26,024 nt of DNA, taken from assembly GCF_000002995.4 (NCBI RefSeq), contig NW_025062341.1, forward strand, positions 1 through 26,024, read 5' to 3'. Below the pieces are notes generated by a model. The model searched no databases, was not told the DNA's origin, and was given only the letters and a program-made list of their open reading frames with translations. Shown here piece by piece: positions 1 through 11,384 of this stretch; the stretch's first letter is position 1, and each line of letters opens with the position of its first letter. This DNA is from Brugia malayi (Eukaryota > Nematoda > Chromadorea > Rhabditida > Onchocercidae). Both the position numbers and the translations under genes were made by a program.

Positions 1-366
1 TAGAAGACATTTGATTAATTCATTAACTCACATCATTTCTCTGCAGATATAACAATATCGCTAGATGACATTTTGATTATTTCATGCCACTTCTCTGCAA
101 ATGCAACAATATCATCTAGAAGACATTTTGATTAATCATTAACTCATACCATTTCTCTACCAGATATAACAATATAATTAGAAGACATTTTGATTAATTC
201 ATTAACTCACATCATTTCTCTTGCAGATATAACAATATCTATAGAAGACATTTTGATTAATTCATTAACTCACATCATTTCTCTACAGATATAACAATAT
301 CATGGAAGACATTTTGATTAATTCATTAACTCACATCATTTCTCTACAGATATAACAATATCATTA

Positions 367-1416
367 GAAGACATTTTGATTACTTCATTAACTCATACCA
401 TTTCTCTGCAGATATAACAATATCACTAGAAGGCATTTTGATTACATCAATAACTCATACCATATCTCTACAGATTTAATAATTTAACTAGAAAACAATT
501 TGATTAATCCATTAACTCAAACCATTTCTCCACAGATATAACAATATCATTAGAAGACATATCGATTTTTTTATGCCACTTCTCTGCAAATGCAACAATA
601 TCATTTGAAGACATTTTGATTACTTCATTAACTCATACCATTTCTCCACAGATATAACAATATCATTAGAAGACATTTCGATTATTTCATGCCACTTCTC
701 TGCAAATACAACAATATCATTAGAAGGCATTTTGATTACTTCATTAAGTCACATCATTTCCCTATAGATATAACAATATCACTAGAAGGCATTTTGATTA
801 CTTTATTAACTCATATCATTTCTTTACAGATATAACAATATCAATAGAAGATATTTTGATTAATTCATTAACTCATACCATTTCTCTACAGATTTAACAA
901 TATCATAGAAGATATTTTGATTAATTCATTAACTCACATCATTTCTCTACAGATATAACAATATCATTAGAAGACATTTTGATTAATTCATTAACTCACA
1001 TCATTTCTCTACAGATACAACAATATCGCTAGATGACATTTTGATTATTTCATGCCACTTCTCTGCAAATGCAACAATATCATTTGAAGACATTTTGATT
1101 ACTTCATTAACTCACATCATTTCTCTACAGATATAACAATATAATTGGAAGACATTTTGATTACTTCATTAACTCATACCATTTCTCTGCAGATATAACA
1201 ATATCACTAGAAGGCATTTTGATTACATCATTAACTCATACCATATCTCTACAGATTTAATAATTTAACTAGAAAACAATTTGATTAATCCATTAACTCA
1301 AACCATTTCTCCACAGATATAACAATATCATTAGAAGACATATCGATTTTTTTATGCCACTTCTCTGCAAATGCAACAATATCATTTGAAGGCATTTTGA
1401 TTACTTCATTAACTCA
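367..1416 (+). repeat. Higher-order duplication inside the left satellite
   Basis: A run of about 270 bp at roughly 367-635 recurs at 1148-1416, offset 781 bp, with only a few differences. It includes the rare units carrying GATTTAATAATTTAACTAG, the AGAAAACAATTTGATTAATCC variant and the ATCGATTTTTTTATGCCAC variant in the same order. A third, slightly more diverged copy lies at about 5767-6000. The shared order of rare variants shows multi-unit blocks were copied, not only single units. Confidence 0.85.
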
Positions 1417-2740
1417 CATCATTTTTCTACCATTATAACAAGATCATTAGAAGATATTTTGATTAATTCATTAACATACCATTTCTCTACAGTTATAACA
1501 ATATCGCTAGATGATGTTTTGATTAATTCATTAACTCATACCATTTCTCTACAGATATAACAATATAACTAGAAAACAATTTGATTAGTCCATTAACTCA
1601 CATCATTTCTCTACAGATATAACAATATAATTGGATGACATTTTGATTAATTCATTAACTCATACCATTTCTCCACAGATATAACAATATCATTAGAAGA
1701 CATTTCGATTTTTTTATGCCACTTCCCTGCAAATACAACAATATCATTAGAAGATATTTTGATTATTTCATTAACTCACATCATTTCTCTACAGATATAA
1801 CAATATCATTAGAAGACATTTTGATTAATTCATTAACTCACATCATTTCTCTGCAGATATAACAATATCGCTAGATGACATTTTGATTATTTCATGCCAC
1901 TTCTCTGCAAATGCAACAATATCATTTGATGACATTTTGATTAATTCATTAACTCATATCATTTCTTTACAGATATAACAATATCAATAGATGACATTTT
2001 GATTATTTCATGCCACTTCTCTGCAAATGCAACAATATTATTAGAAGGCATTTTGATTATTTCATTAACTCACATCATTTCTCTACAGTTATAACAATAT
2101 CGCTAGATGATGTTTTGATTAATTCATTAACTCATACCATTTCTCTGCAAATGCAACAATATCATTTGAAGACATTTTGATTACTTCATTAACTCACATC
2201 ATTTCTCTACAGATATAACAATATCATTAGAAGACATTTTGATTAAATCATAAAGTCACATCATTTCCCTATAGATATAACAATATCATTAGAAGGCATT
2301 TTGATTATTTCATTAACTCATACCATTTCTCTACAGATATAACAATATCATTAGAAGGCATTTTGATTATTTCATTAACTCATACCATTTCTCTACCAAT
2401 ATAACAAGATCACTAGAAGACATTTTGATTACTTCATGCCACATCTCTGCAAATGCAACAATATCATTTGAAGACATTTTGATTACTTCATTAACTCATA
2501 CCATTTCTCTACCAATATAACAAGATCACTAGAAGACATTTTGATTACTTCATTATCTCATACCGATTCTCTACAGATATAACAATATCAATAGAAGACA
2601 TTTTGATTACTTCATGCCACTTCTCTGCAAATACAACAATATCATTAGAAGGCATTTTGATTACTTCATTAAGTCACATCATTTCCCTATAGATATAACA
2701 ATATCATTAGAAGACATTTCGATTAATTCATTAACTCACA

Positions 2741-3230
2741 TCATTATTCTAACATTTTAACAATATCAATAGAAGATATTTTGATTAATTCATTAATTCA
2801 TACCATTTCTCTACAGACATAACAACATCATTACAAGACATTTTGATAATTTCATGCCATTTCTCTGCAAATGCAACAATATTATTAGAAGGCATTTTCA
2901 TTACTTCATTAACTCACATCATTTCTCTACAGATGTAATAATTTAACAGGAAAACAATTTGATTAATCCATTAACTCATACCATTTCTCCACAGATATAA
3001 CAATATCATTAGAAGACATTTCGATTTTTTTATGCCACTTCCCTGCAAATACAACAATATCATTAGAAGGCATTTTGATTACTTCATAAACTCACATCAT
3101 TTCTCTACAGATATAACAATATAATTAGATGACATTTTGATTAATTCATTAACCCTTACCATTTCTCTACAGATTTAACAATATCATTAGAAGATATTTT
3201 GATTATTTCATTAACTCATATCATTTCTTT
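2741..3230 (+). repeat. Satellite block shared with the right-hand array
   Basis: Two adjoining blocks here match the right-hand array. 2741-2901 matches 24166-24326 and 24770-24930; shared marks are ATTCTAACATTTTAACAATA and the CAGACATAACAACATCATTA variant. 2890-3230 matches about 25103-25443 nearly base for base; shared marks are ATGTAATAATTTAACAGGA, CTTCATAAACTCACATC and TTAACCCTTACC. These rare variants in the same order show that the two satellite blocks share recent ancestry although about 16 kb of other sequence now separates them. Confidence 0.85.
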
Positions 3231-6200
3231 ACAGATATAACAATATCAATAGAAGATATTTTGATTAATTCATTAACTCATACCATTTCTCTACAGATTT
3301 AACAATATCATTAGAAGATATTTTGATTATTTCATTAACTCACATCATTTCTCTACAGATATAACAATATCATTAGAAGACATTTTGATTATTTCATGCC
3401 ACTTCTCTGCAAATGCAACAATATTATTAGAAGACATTTTGATTATTTCATTAACTCACATCATTTCCCTATAGAAGGCATTTTGATAACTTCATTAACT
3501 CACATCATTTCTCTACAGATATAACAATATAATTAGAAGACATTTTAATTAATTCATTAACTCACATCATTTCTCTACAGATATAACAATATAAGCTAGA
3601 AGATGTTTTGATTAATTCATTAACTCACTTCATTTCTCTACAGATGTAACAATATAACTAGAAAACAATTTGATTAATTCATTAACTCACATCATTTCTC
3701 TTCAGATATAACAATATCGTTAGATGACATTTTGATTAATTCATTAACTCACTTCATTTCTCTACAGATGTAACAATATAACTAGAAAACAATTTGATTA
3801 ATCCATTAACTCATACCATTTCTCCACAGATATAACAATATCACTAGAAGACATTTTGATTACTTCATTAACTCATACCATTTCTCTACCAATATAACAA
3901 GATCACTAGAAAACATACTGATTACATCAATAACCCATACCATTTCTCTACAGATATAACAATATCACTAGAAGACATTTTGATTACTTCATTAACTCAC
4001 ATCATTTCTCTACAGATATAACAATATCACTAGAAGATATTTTGATTAATTCATTAACATACCATTTCTCTGCAGATATAACAATATCACTAGAAGGCAT
4101 TTGATTACTTCATTAACTCACATCATTTCTCTACAGATATAACAATATCGCTAGATGACATTTTGATCAATACATCATTTCTCTACAGATATAACAATAT
4201 CATTAGAAGACATTTTGATTAATTCATTAACTCACATCATTTCTCTACAGATATAACAATATCATTAGAAGGCATTTTGATTAATTCATTAACTCACATC
4301 ATTTCTCTACAGATATAACAATATCACTGAAGACATTTGATTAATTCATTAACTCACATCATTTCTCTCAGATATAACAATATCTAGATGACATTTTGAT
4401 TACTTCATTAACTCACATCATTTCTCTACAGATATAACAATATCACTAGAAACATTTTAATTCATTAACTCATACCATTTCTCCGCAGATATAACATTAT
4501 CACTAGAAGACGTATTGATTACTTCATTAACTCATACCATTTCTCTACCAATATAACAAGATCACTAGAAAACATACTGATCACATCAATAACTCACATC
4601 ATTTCTCTACAGATATAACAATATCACTAGAAGACATTTTGATTACTTCATTAAGTCACATCATTTCCCTATAGATATAACAATATCACTAGAAGATATT
4701 ATGATTAATTCATTAACATACCATTTCTCCGCAGATATAACAATATCACTAGAAGGCATTTTGATTAATTCATTAACTGACATCATTTCTCTTCAAATAT
4801 AACAATATCGCTAGATGACATTTTGATAATTTCATGCCACTTCTCTGCAAATGCAACAATATCATTTGAAGACATTTTGATTACTTCATTAACTCACATC
4901 ATTTCTCTGCAGATATAACAATATCATTAGAAGGCATTTTGATTAATTCATTGACTCATGCCATTTCTCTGCAGATATAACAATATCACTGGAAGATATT
5001 CTGATTAATTTTTCGATTTTTTTATGCCACTTCTCTGCAAATACAACAATATCATTAGAAGACATTTTGATTAATTCATGCCACTTCTCTGCAAATGCAA
5101 CAATATCATTTGATGACATTTTGATTAATTCATTAACTCACATCATTTCCCTACAGATATAACAATATCACTAGAAGGCATTTTGATTACTTCATTAACT
5201 CACATCATTTCTCTACAGATGTAATAATTTAACTGAAAAACAATTTGATTAATTCATTAACTCACATCATTTCTCTACAGATATAACAATATCGCTAGAT
5301 GACATTTTGATTATTTCATGCCACTTCTCTGCAAATGCAACAATATCATTTGAAGACATTTTGATTACTTCATTAACTCACATCATTTCTCTACAGATAT
5401 AACAATATCAATAGAAGACATTTTGATTAATTCATTAACTCACATCATTTCTCTACAGATATAACAATATAATTGGAAGACATTTTGATTAATTCATTAA
5501 CTCACATCATTTCTCTACAGATATAACAATATAGGCTAGAAGATGTTTTGATTAATTCATTAACTCACATCATTTCTCTACAGATGTAACAATATAACTA
5601 GAAAACAATTTGATTAGTCCATTAACTCATACCATTTCTCCACAGATATTACAATATCATTAGAAGACATTTCGATTATTTCATGCCACTTTTCTGCAAA
5701 TGCAACAATATCATTTGAAGACATTTTGATTACTTCATTAACTCACATCATTTCTCTACAGATATAACAATATAATTGGAAGACATTTTGATTACTTCAT
5801 TAACTCATACCATTTCTCTGCAGATATAACAATATCACTAGAAGGCATTTTGATTACATCAATAACTCATACCATTTCTCTACAGATGTAATAATTTAAC
5901 AGTAAAACAATTTGATTAATCCATTAACTCAAACCATTTCTCCACAGATATAACAATATCATTAGAAGACATATCGATTTTTTTATGCCACTTCTCTGCA
6001 AATCCAACAATATCATTAGAAGACATTTTGATTACTTCAATAACTCATACCATTTCTCTACAATATAACATATCACTAAAACAATTTGATTAATCCATTA
6101 ACTCAAACCATTTCTCCACAGATATAACAATATCATTAGAAGACATATCGATTTTTTTATGCCACTTCTCTGCAAATGCAACAATATCATTTGAAGACAT

Positions 6201-6530
6201 TTTGATTACTTCATCAACTCATACCATTTCTCTACCAATATAACAAGATCACTAGAAAACATACTGATTACATCAATAACCCATACCATTTCTCTACAGA
6301 TATAACAATATCACTAGAAGACATTTTGATTACTTCATTAACTCATACCATTTCTCTACCAATATAACAAGATCACTAGAAAACATATTGATTACTTCAA
6401 TAACCCATACCATTTCACTACAGATATAACAATATCACTAGAAGACATTTTGATTAATTCATTAACTCACATCATTTCTCTACAGATATAACAATATCAT
6501 TAGAAGACAGAAGACAAAAAGAAAAAAGAA

Positions 6531-7370
6531 ATGTCATCGAGCATAGTAATAAGTGCCAACTCCATGAAAGATATATTAAAAAAGGCGCTCAATGAGATTA
6601 AACAATTGAAAGTTATCCAAATGAACGTTAATCTGCCGATTGAAAACCAATACGAGCAATGTAAAGAACAAGAAAGAAAATTTAAAGAGAAGCAAATAAC
6701 GACACTCGAAAGAAATAATAAAAATGGCTGGAATTCATACAAAAGGTAACAGCTAAACCTACAAGAAGAAGAATGCGACAATGGTTAAAGGCGATCAAGG
6801 AATTCTGAAATTAATTGAAGATGGCTGGGAAACATTAATATCACTTAAGCTACATATTAATAATATTCAAGCAACGATGCACTGTCTACAACAAACAATG
6901 GAACGAATGGCGCGAAATAATTCTGAATCGGATAGAATACTAAGTCAACAAGAGCAAGGATCAACAGAAGTAAGACGTCCACTAACAATTAAATTACCAC
7001 GTCTTACCTTTAAAAATTTTGATGAGATCCGAAGCAATGAAGAGAATTCTGGAGTGGATTTGAAGCAGCGGTACATCAAGAAACGATTAACCAAATTTAC
7101 GGACTAGGAAACCAGACAATGAAAAAAACAACGTGCAACAGAAGAATTCAATTCAATCAACCAAAAGGAACATCAGCAATACAATTTGAAAAGGAAATCA
7201 CAAATAAAAAAGGCAAGACCTTGTGCATTTTTCAATCGAGATCACTGAGACGCCTTGTAAGATTAAACGCTCTAAAAGCCTGTAGAAATTTTTTAAAAGT
7301 GAGGTATAACACAAGAAACTTGTAAGACAAATCAAAAGAGTTGTTTCAGTTGTAAGCAAAATCACCTCTT
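6531..7370 (+). pseudogene. Gag-like (DUF1759 type), frameshifted, left BEL/Pao element
   Basis: The N-terminal part (6531-6749) is followed by a frame change, then 6781-7107, which carries KGDQGILKLI and LPRLTF. These match the other copy at 19146-19604 and 18334-19134 in order. After LPRLTF the homology moves to another frame, which reads DPKQ, stop, REFWSGFEAAVH: the FDGDPRQW-FWSSLNAAVH block of the DUF1759 gag family with one stop. Near 7219-7260 a frame with stops shows a worn zinc-knuckle (RPCAFFNRDH), where the second copy has an intact CCHC motif. A second knuckle-like CFSCKQNH lies near 7338-7361. Most of the central gag domain is deleted around 7107-7120. It would have bound and packaged element RNA; it cannot be functional now. 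Confidence 0.8.
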
Positions 7371-7553
7371 TGTGCCACTTTTTTTTTTTCTTTTTTTTTC
7401 ACAACAAAACAAATCAAAGGCGGTTACAAATATAAATCAAAGAGAAGAAGAAGTAAAAACGATCAAGCTGTAGCAGATCGAAATATACAAACGAAATACA
7501 ACGTCCTACTGCTTTGTCGAAAAGTAACAATAGTAAATCGACAAAAATTTGGA
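7371..7553 (+). other. Gag-protease linker remnant
   Basis: It holds a T-rich run at about 7380-7400 and AC-rich sequence leading into the protease frame. No domain can be read; it is the worn join between gag and protease in the left element. Confidence 0.5.
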
Positions 7554-7922
7554 ATGAAAGCTAAAATACTGGCATTTTTCGACACAAGATCACAGTTGTC
7601 ATTCATGTCGGAAAACTTAGCAAACCAATTGCAAATTAAAGGAAAAAATGAAAATCTTCATATAGAAGGATTTGGAATTTCAAACAATGAAGAGGTAGTG
7701 AGAATCAGATTAAGCAACAAGGAAATGATTCAGATGGAAGTCAGTACAATTGATCATCTTACCAACAATCTGCAAGTAACAAATCTTTCTGATCAGAATC
7801 TTGAACAACTAAATGAGCTCCATAGTGAGTGGAAAAAATCGGACTTACTTATCAGAGCTAACTACTTTTTCAATTTCATAAAACCAAGTAAAGCCAAACG
7901 AATAAATTTCGTCTCCACTTAG
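7554..7922 (+). pseudogene. Retropepsin-like aspartic protease remnant (DUF1758/A16 type)
   Basis: A 122-codon open stretch. Residues 7-27 read as the active-site block of BEL/Pao proteases: hydrophobics, then FFDTRSQLSFMSENLANQL. The family normally has D-S/T-G; here the glycine is arginine, so the catalytic triplet is broken. Near residues 98-111 LLIRANYFFNFI matches the family's LLIG-DYFF block, with G changed to R and D to N. In a live element this enzyme would cut the Gag-Pol polyprotein. The length between the two blocks is shorter than usual, suggesting internal loss. The methionine start is not meaningful, because the domain would be part of a polyprotein. Confidence 0.75.
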
Positions 7923-7965
7923 TTGGCCTTGAAAAGAAACAAAGATAAATCTTAAAAGTCATTAT

Positions 7966-8300
7966 GGGTTATGTTTAAGAAAACTTAGATCACTTATAGC
8001 AAGACTACGAGATGAACCAAAGTTACTTCAAAGCACTATTCGAGAACAACTAGCGTGTGATATGATTGAAGAAGTTACCCCAGAGATGGATCAAGAAGGT
8101 ATAATACATTATCTTCCATATCATGAGATTCTTACACTTAACAAAGAAAAACGAAACTTAGAGTAGTATATAGAGTAGTTTGCGACATTTCGGCTCATTT
8201 GAGAAATGACAAAAGTTTAAACAACATATTACAATAACACTATAGGCGTTTTTTACAGCCGGAATTAAAACCGACTGATAGAAACTGCATCAGATTTTTA
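7966..8300 (+). pseudogene. Reverse transcriptase N-terminal remnant, BEL/Pao type
   Basis: An open frame of 66 codons (7966-8163) reads LRSLIARLRDEPKLL, then IREQLACDMIEEVTP and IIHYLPYHEIL, the conserved BEL/Pao entry into the RT domain. The stop at 8164-8166 is a frameshift: the next frame reads TKLRVVYRVVCDISAHLRND and SLNN, the following RT block. After that ELKPTDRNCIRFL (about 8245-8290) corresponds to sequence that normally follows motif A. The stretch between, with the first catalytic aspartate, is deleted, and everything after it (the YVDD-type motif, RNase H) is missing. The enzyme is dead. Confidence 0.8.
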
Positions 8301-8317
8301 ATAAAAATTGCACCAGA

Positions 8318-8447
8318 TTTTTATGGCTATTTTATGGCTATTTATGGCTTTTATGGCTATATATTAAAAACCAGTGGAAAACACACAACGTCAAATGCTA
8401 CCGATTTAAGAGAATCCCCACATATAAAAAAAAAAAAAAAAAAAAAA
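8318..8447 (+). repeat. TATGGC low-complexity repeat and poly-A run
   Basis: Several imperfect TTTTATGGCTAT repeats at about 8318-8362, then unrecognised sequence and a run of about 20 A at 8427-8447. This low-complexity stretch sits where RT sequence changes to DUF5641 sequence and so marks the internal deletion of the left element. Confidence 0.75.
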
Positions 8448-8633
8448 ACACGGATAAAAAAAGTTGCATTATTAGATGAATCAGGAATTCTACGAGGAAT
8501 TTGGAAACTAACAAAAATAATAAGCTTAAAAGGGGAAAGAGACAAAAAAGTAAGAGCTGTTGAATTTAAACTTCCAAACGAAAATACAGCTATACGACCC
8601 ATAAATTTATTATCCTCTGCAAGACACGAATGA
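8448..8633 (+). pseudogene. DUF5641-like end of pol, left BEL/Pao element
   Basis: It reads VALLDESGILRGIWKLTKII and then, after a charged stretch, VRAVEFKLPNENTAIRPIN. This aligns residue for residue with IVLLNEPEIPRGVWKLARII and the matching block of the other element (residues 34-85 of the ORF at 21569-22144). DUF5641 follows the integrase core in BEL/Pao polyproteins and resembles a small SH3-like fold. The stop at 8631-8633 ends this frame; another frame (DEENEGSTKDEQD type, acidic) runs on to about 8800. No env-like gene follows, unlike the right-hand element. Confidence 0.8.
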
Positions 8634-8770
8634 AACGGAAATGCCCGAAGAAGATGAGAACGAAGGAAGCACGAAAGATGAACAGGATATGAAAATGTCA
8701 GAAAAAATCACGACGCTAGATGATGGATCAATATCATTCCACAACAAGAAATCACGTCCCAGGTCCGGAA

Positions 8771-9480
8771 TGTCTGCAAATAGGCCGAAGGTACTATTAC
8801 GGTAACTAAAGAATAAGGATTGTATATATATGTATATAAGATATTATAGTTAATAAAGAACAAACGAGGTCGCTAACAACGGAGTCATCCTTACAAGCAA
8901 CGAAGCGAAGGAAAAAGCACAATGAGATAATTGATACGATGTAGATATTAGACCTGAACAAAGAAGGGTTCTCAGCGATATAAGCGGAGCAATTTCTTGA
9001 TATGGATCATTATATGGGGTCGACGAGTTAAAGAATAGTGATGTTAGGGCGTGCTTAAGTTGCGTTAGAAGAAAACGAATAGGAGGACAGATAAGAGGAA
9101 TTAGTTCTTAGGACACCAATAAGACAACATCGGCGGTTTAATTGCCCAAGTTTGAAGTGTGAAAAATTATCCACAACAACAATGAAAGTTTACTTATCCA
9201 AGCTGAATATTAAACGATGTGAATTACGAAAAATGACGAGGAAATTTAACGGGTAGAGAAATGCAACGGCAACTATAATAATCTGGCAATAAACAACGAC
9301 AAGCAAAACGACAGTTACGATACTCAACGACAATTCAAGGATCAAGAAGAAATAGGGAAAGAATAGCCAGCTCAACCAATTCTACTGATAGTACAATGCG
9401 AGAAACGTGATAAGAATATAAATTAAGCAGGAAACAATTATATAAAAGGAATCGTCTCAAATAAAGGTTAAAATATTCTT
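8771..9480 (+). other. Possible 3' LTR / 3' end of left BEL/Pao element
   Basis: Non-coding sequence after pol that looks like a retroelement end: TGTCTGC at 8771, a TATA-like run TATATATATGTATATAAG near 8824, AATAAA near 8853 and again near 9456, the latter followed by T-rich sequence. There is no second copy in the window, so neither LTR edge can be proven, and no clear polypurine tract precedes 8771. It contains only short spurious ORFs. Confidence 0.3.
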
Positions 9481-10711
9481 TTTTCCTGTACATACTATTT
9501 AAACTGTGTGCTCATTATTTAGTCTTATTTCCTCAATTTATTAACAGTGTTACTGTGTGTGTCTATACTGTGTACATCAATTTTTGCTATAGAGTGATCT
9601 TCTCATTGTAACCTACCATTAAAATTATATTATATTTGCTTCTTTCTTGTGTCAATTTTAGTTTTTGGTTTTCTTTACTGCTGTTAATCAGTTCGTTTAC
9701 ATAAACCAATAACTTGAGCATTATTATAACAGTGACTATTTATAATAATGTCTCATGGAATGCTTCATTTAAAACGATTTTCATAAATGTGTTATTACTT
9801 TTGAAACCAATCCATCCAAATGCTTCTATGTTGTTTGAAAAGACTAAAAGTAGTCAGAATCTGAGTTTAAAATAGCTAGGTTGACACGGTGCTTTCCAAA
9901 CAGAAGTATGATTTTTCCCAATATTCTGTTTCTTCAGCACACCGAAAAATCCATATATCCTATTACAATGAAGACAAAACACGTAATGAAGAGGCAAAAA
10001 CTGGAAGAGAGCGACTTCTATCACTTTCTACGAAAAATCCTTCAACAGTGATGTCACCCAAGCTTATTCGATTCTTGACTAGAATTAAAATTTGGCAATA
10101 TTGCTTCAAATTCAAGTGGAAAAAACTCAATGGAATAGAATTAGTGAGATGAAGTATGTGAGAAAACACAAAAGTTGAAAATCAGATATTAAAGATCAGA
10201 TTGTATGAAGAACAACCTCATCATACAAGGCAGTATGAAGATAGGCGACTGCACCAAAAAAGTCAGTGAAACAGTTAAAACATTTGTCGTGTTCAAATGG
10301 AGACACTATTCACAAAATTTCGAATCAATATCCACCTAATATAAAACAACTGTTGCATTCCTGAAAATTTTTCAAGTTAAGATGAACCTGGCCTTATAAG
10401 TTTTCGCATTATTACTAAATTAAAAATAATTAGTTAGTCGAACTCTTGTAAAGATGGACGAATAACGACCAGTATCATTAATAACCGCAAGACATATTAA
10501 AAATATTCTCATAAAACACATAATAATTTATGGCCCGGCTAACAACTGGAAAGCCTTGGATAAGGAACATTAAATGCACGGAACATTATTAAAGGCACTA
10601 CATATTCATTACAAATCTTTTTTAGATTAATGCAAACACTAAATTTTATTTACTCAAAATTCTGTGGAACATACAGGAGGAAAGCGTGAAGATCCGGTTG
10701 AACGTAAAAAA
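9481..10711. other. Mostly unassigned AT-rich stretch downstream of the Notch-like gene
   Basis: No ankyrin repeats or other domains can be read on the - strand, although the 3' half of a Notch-family gene would be expected here. At 9874-9940 the - strand reads KKQNIGKNHTSVWKAPCQPS, which faintly recalls the juxtamembrane RAM region of nematode Notch proteins (basic residues then a VW..P core). One short match cannot establish this. An 87-codon + strand ORF at 9889-10152 resembles nothing I know and is probably chance. Confidence 0.3.
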
Positions 10712-10849
10712 TTATTTAAATGAAAATAAGTACTTTATCTTGACACTTCCCAATTCTCCTAAATTGATCTCTTTCCCAACTCCATTTTCAAATGACCACT
10801 CATAAATCCAAGCTTTATTGTTGCTATCTAAGGCCAAATGTACTGGATT
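10712..10849 (-). other. Heterodimerisation-domain-like exon of the Notch-like gene
   Basis: 45 open codons read PVHLALDSNNKAWIYEW, then FENG, then INLGELGSVKIKY. Notch heterodimerisation domains have a hydrophobic-x-hydrophobic-DN/DS strand, then a helix and an L..LGSL.I.Y pattern, which is what is seen. An acceptor-like AATCCAG precedes it at about 10844-10850. It lies after the LNR modules, as in Notch receptors. The reading ends in TAA at 10712-10714 with no convincing donor before it. Confidence 0.5.
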
Positions 10850-10936
10850 ATGTATTTTTTGAAAATTTGGACTACTATTTAATTTTTTGTTGAATCATTT
10901 AGAAATTGAAATAGGAAATTTTTACTATTCTCTATA

Positions 10937-11215
10937 TTAGATATTTTGTATTAATGCACCTATGATCTTATTCATAATATATGTTATGAATAATTCACAA
11001 TTTTCATAATGCATAAAAAATCTTAGCAACCTATCTATGCAAGTTTTGCAAGAAGTTGAATATGTTTTGTCGAGAACATTAAGTGGGGGTCCTTTGAAAA
11101 CGATGCCAGTGGTACTGCTATCCGTTAGATTACGAAGAAGTATATTTCTATCACAATCTATACGATCATATCTGCATTCCGCTACTGCACATTTTTCATC
11201 ACATTACCCACCCAA
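10937..11215 (-). other. LNR module and following open stretch of the Notch-like gene
   Basis: The frame 10937-11203 (88 open codons) begins CDEKCAVAECRYDRIDCDRN, the second half of a Lin-12/Notch repeat (C-D-x-x-C-x3-E-C-x-x-D-x-x-D-C, calcium-binding acidic residues kept). The first half (TTTGGGTGGG, FG-G-like) is present just upstream but in a different frame with a TAA, so the module is split by a small deletion. The frame continues for about 60 residues without recognised motifs. Confidence 0.65.
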
Positions 11216-11384
11216 ATAATGCAAACATAGTAATTAGAAAGTCTAGATGAAATGATAAATTTCCTTTTTTTTTTTTAAAAAAAAAGTGTTAGTTGGGAAA
11301 AATTAAGACTTGATTAAATTTGATTCTGCGATACCATGCAACCAAATCTGTTTACGACCAAGAAGAAATTACAGTACTGCTTAC

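Larger units (their letters stand above)
1..6507 (+). repeat. Satellite array, left block (62/54 bp units)
   Basis: About 6.5 kb of head-to-tail repeats with no unique insert. The common unit is about 62 bp: a GATATAACAATATC start, then a TTAGAAGACATTTTGATT core, then ATTCATTAACTCA and CATTTCTCTACA. A second type is about 54 bp: the ATTAACTCACATC stretch is replaced by ATGCCAC and the end reads TTCTCTGCAAATGC. Further variants have a run of T after CATTTCGA, or AGAAAACAATTTGATTAATCC. Units are often 1-2 bp longer or shorter, so the array is diverged and not freshly amplified. The block is cut at the window edge on the left and stops just before the gag-like start at 6531. It has no long ORF on either strand and I do not recognise the family. 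Confidence 0.97.
6531..9480 (+). mobile_element. Decayed BEL/Pao LTR retrotransposon, left copy
   Basis: A degenerate element in sense orientation: gag-like (6531 to about 7370), aspartic-protease-like (7554-7922), start of reverse transcriptase (7966 to about 8290) and DUF5641-like end of pol (about 8460-8633). The order gag-PR-RT...DUF5641 is the BEL/Pao order. RNase H and integrase are absent, because RT sequence passes into DUF5641 across a low-complexity join at 8300-8450. No 5' LTR or primer-binding site precedes gag; satellite abuts the start directly. Stops and frameshifts occur in every domain. Its gag is clearly related to the right-hand copy (shared GDQGI, FWS and AAVH motifs) but well diverged, so it is an older, different insertion. 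The right end is uncertain. Confidence 0.85.

Noticed and set aside
1..6507. CRISPR-like array
   Set aside because: There are no unique spacers; whole units repeat head to tail with gradual divergence, and the rest of the window is eukaryotic.
6531..6570. Satellite derived from the gag start
   Set aside because: The satellite's - strand peptide MSSNDIVIS looks a little like the left gag start MSSSIVIS, but the strands are opposite at that junction and the likeness stops after a few residues.
6500..6781. 93-codon - strand ORF
   Set aside because: Antisense shadow of the left gag remnant; the + strand reading has the homology.
8357..8602. 81-codon - strand ORF
   Set aside because: Antisense of the DUF5641 remnant and the poly-A run (a phenylalanine run); not a gene.
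9889..10152. 87-codon + strand ORF (and its - strand partner 9963-10169)
   Set aside because: No recognisable motif, no splice context, and both strands are open in the same place; likely chance.
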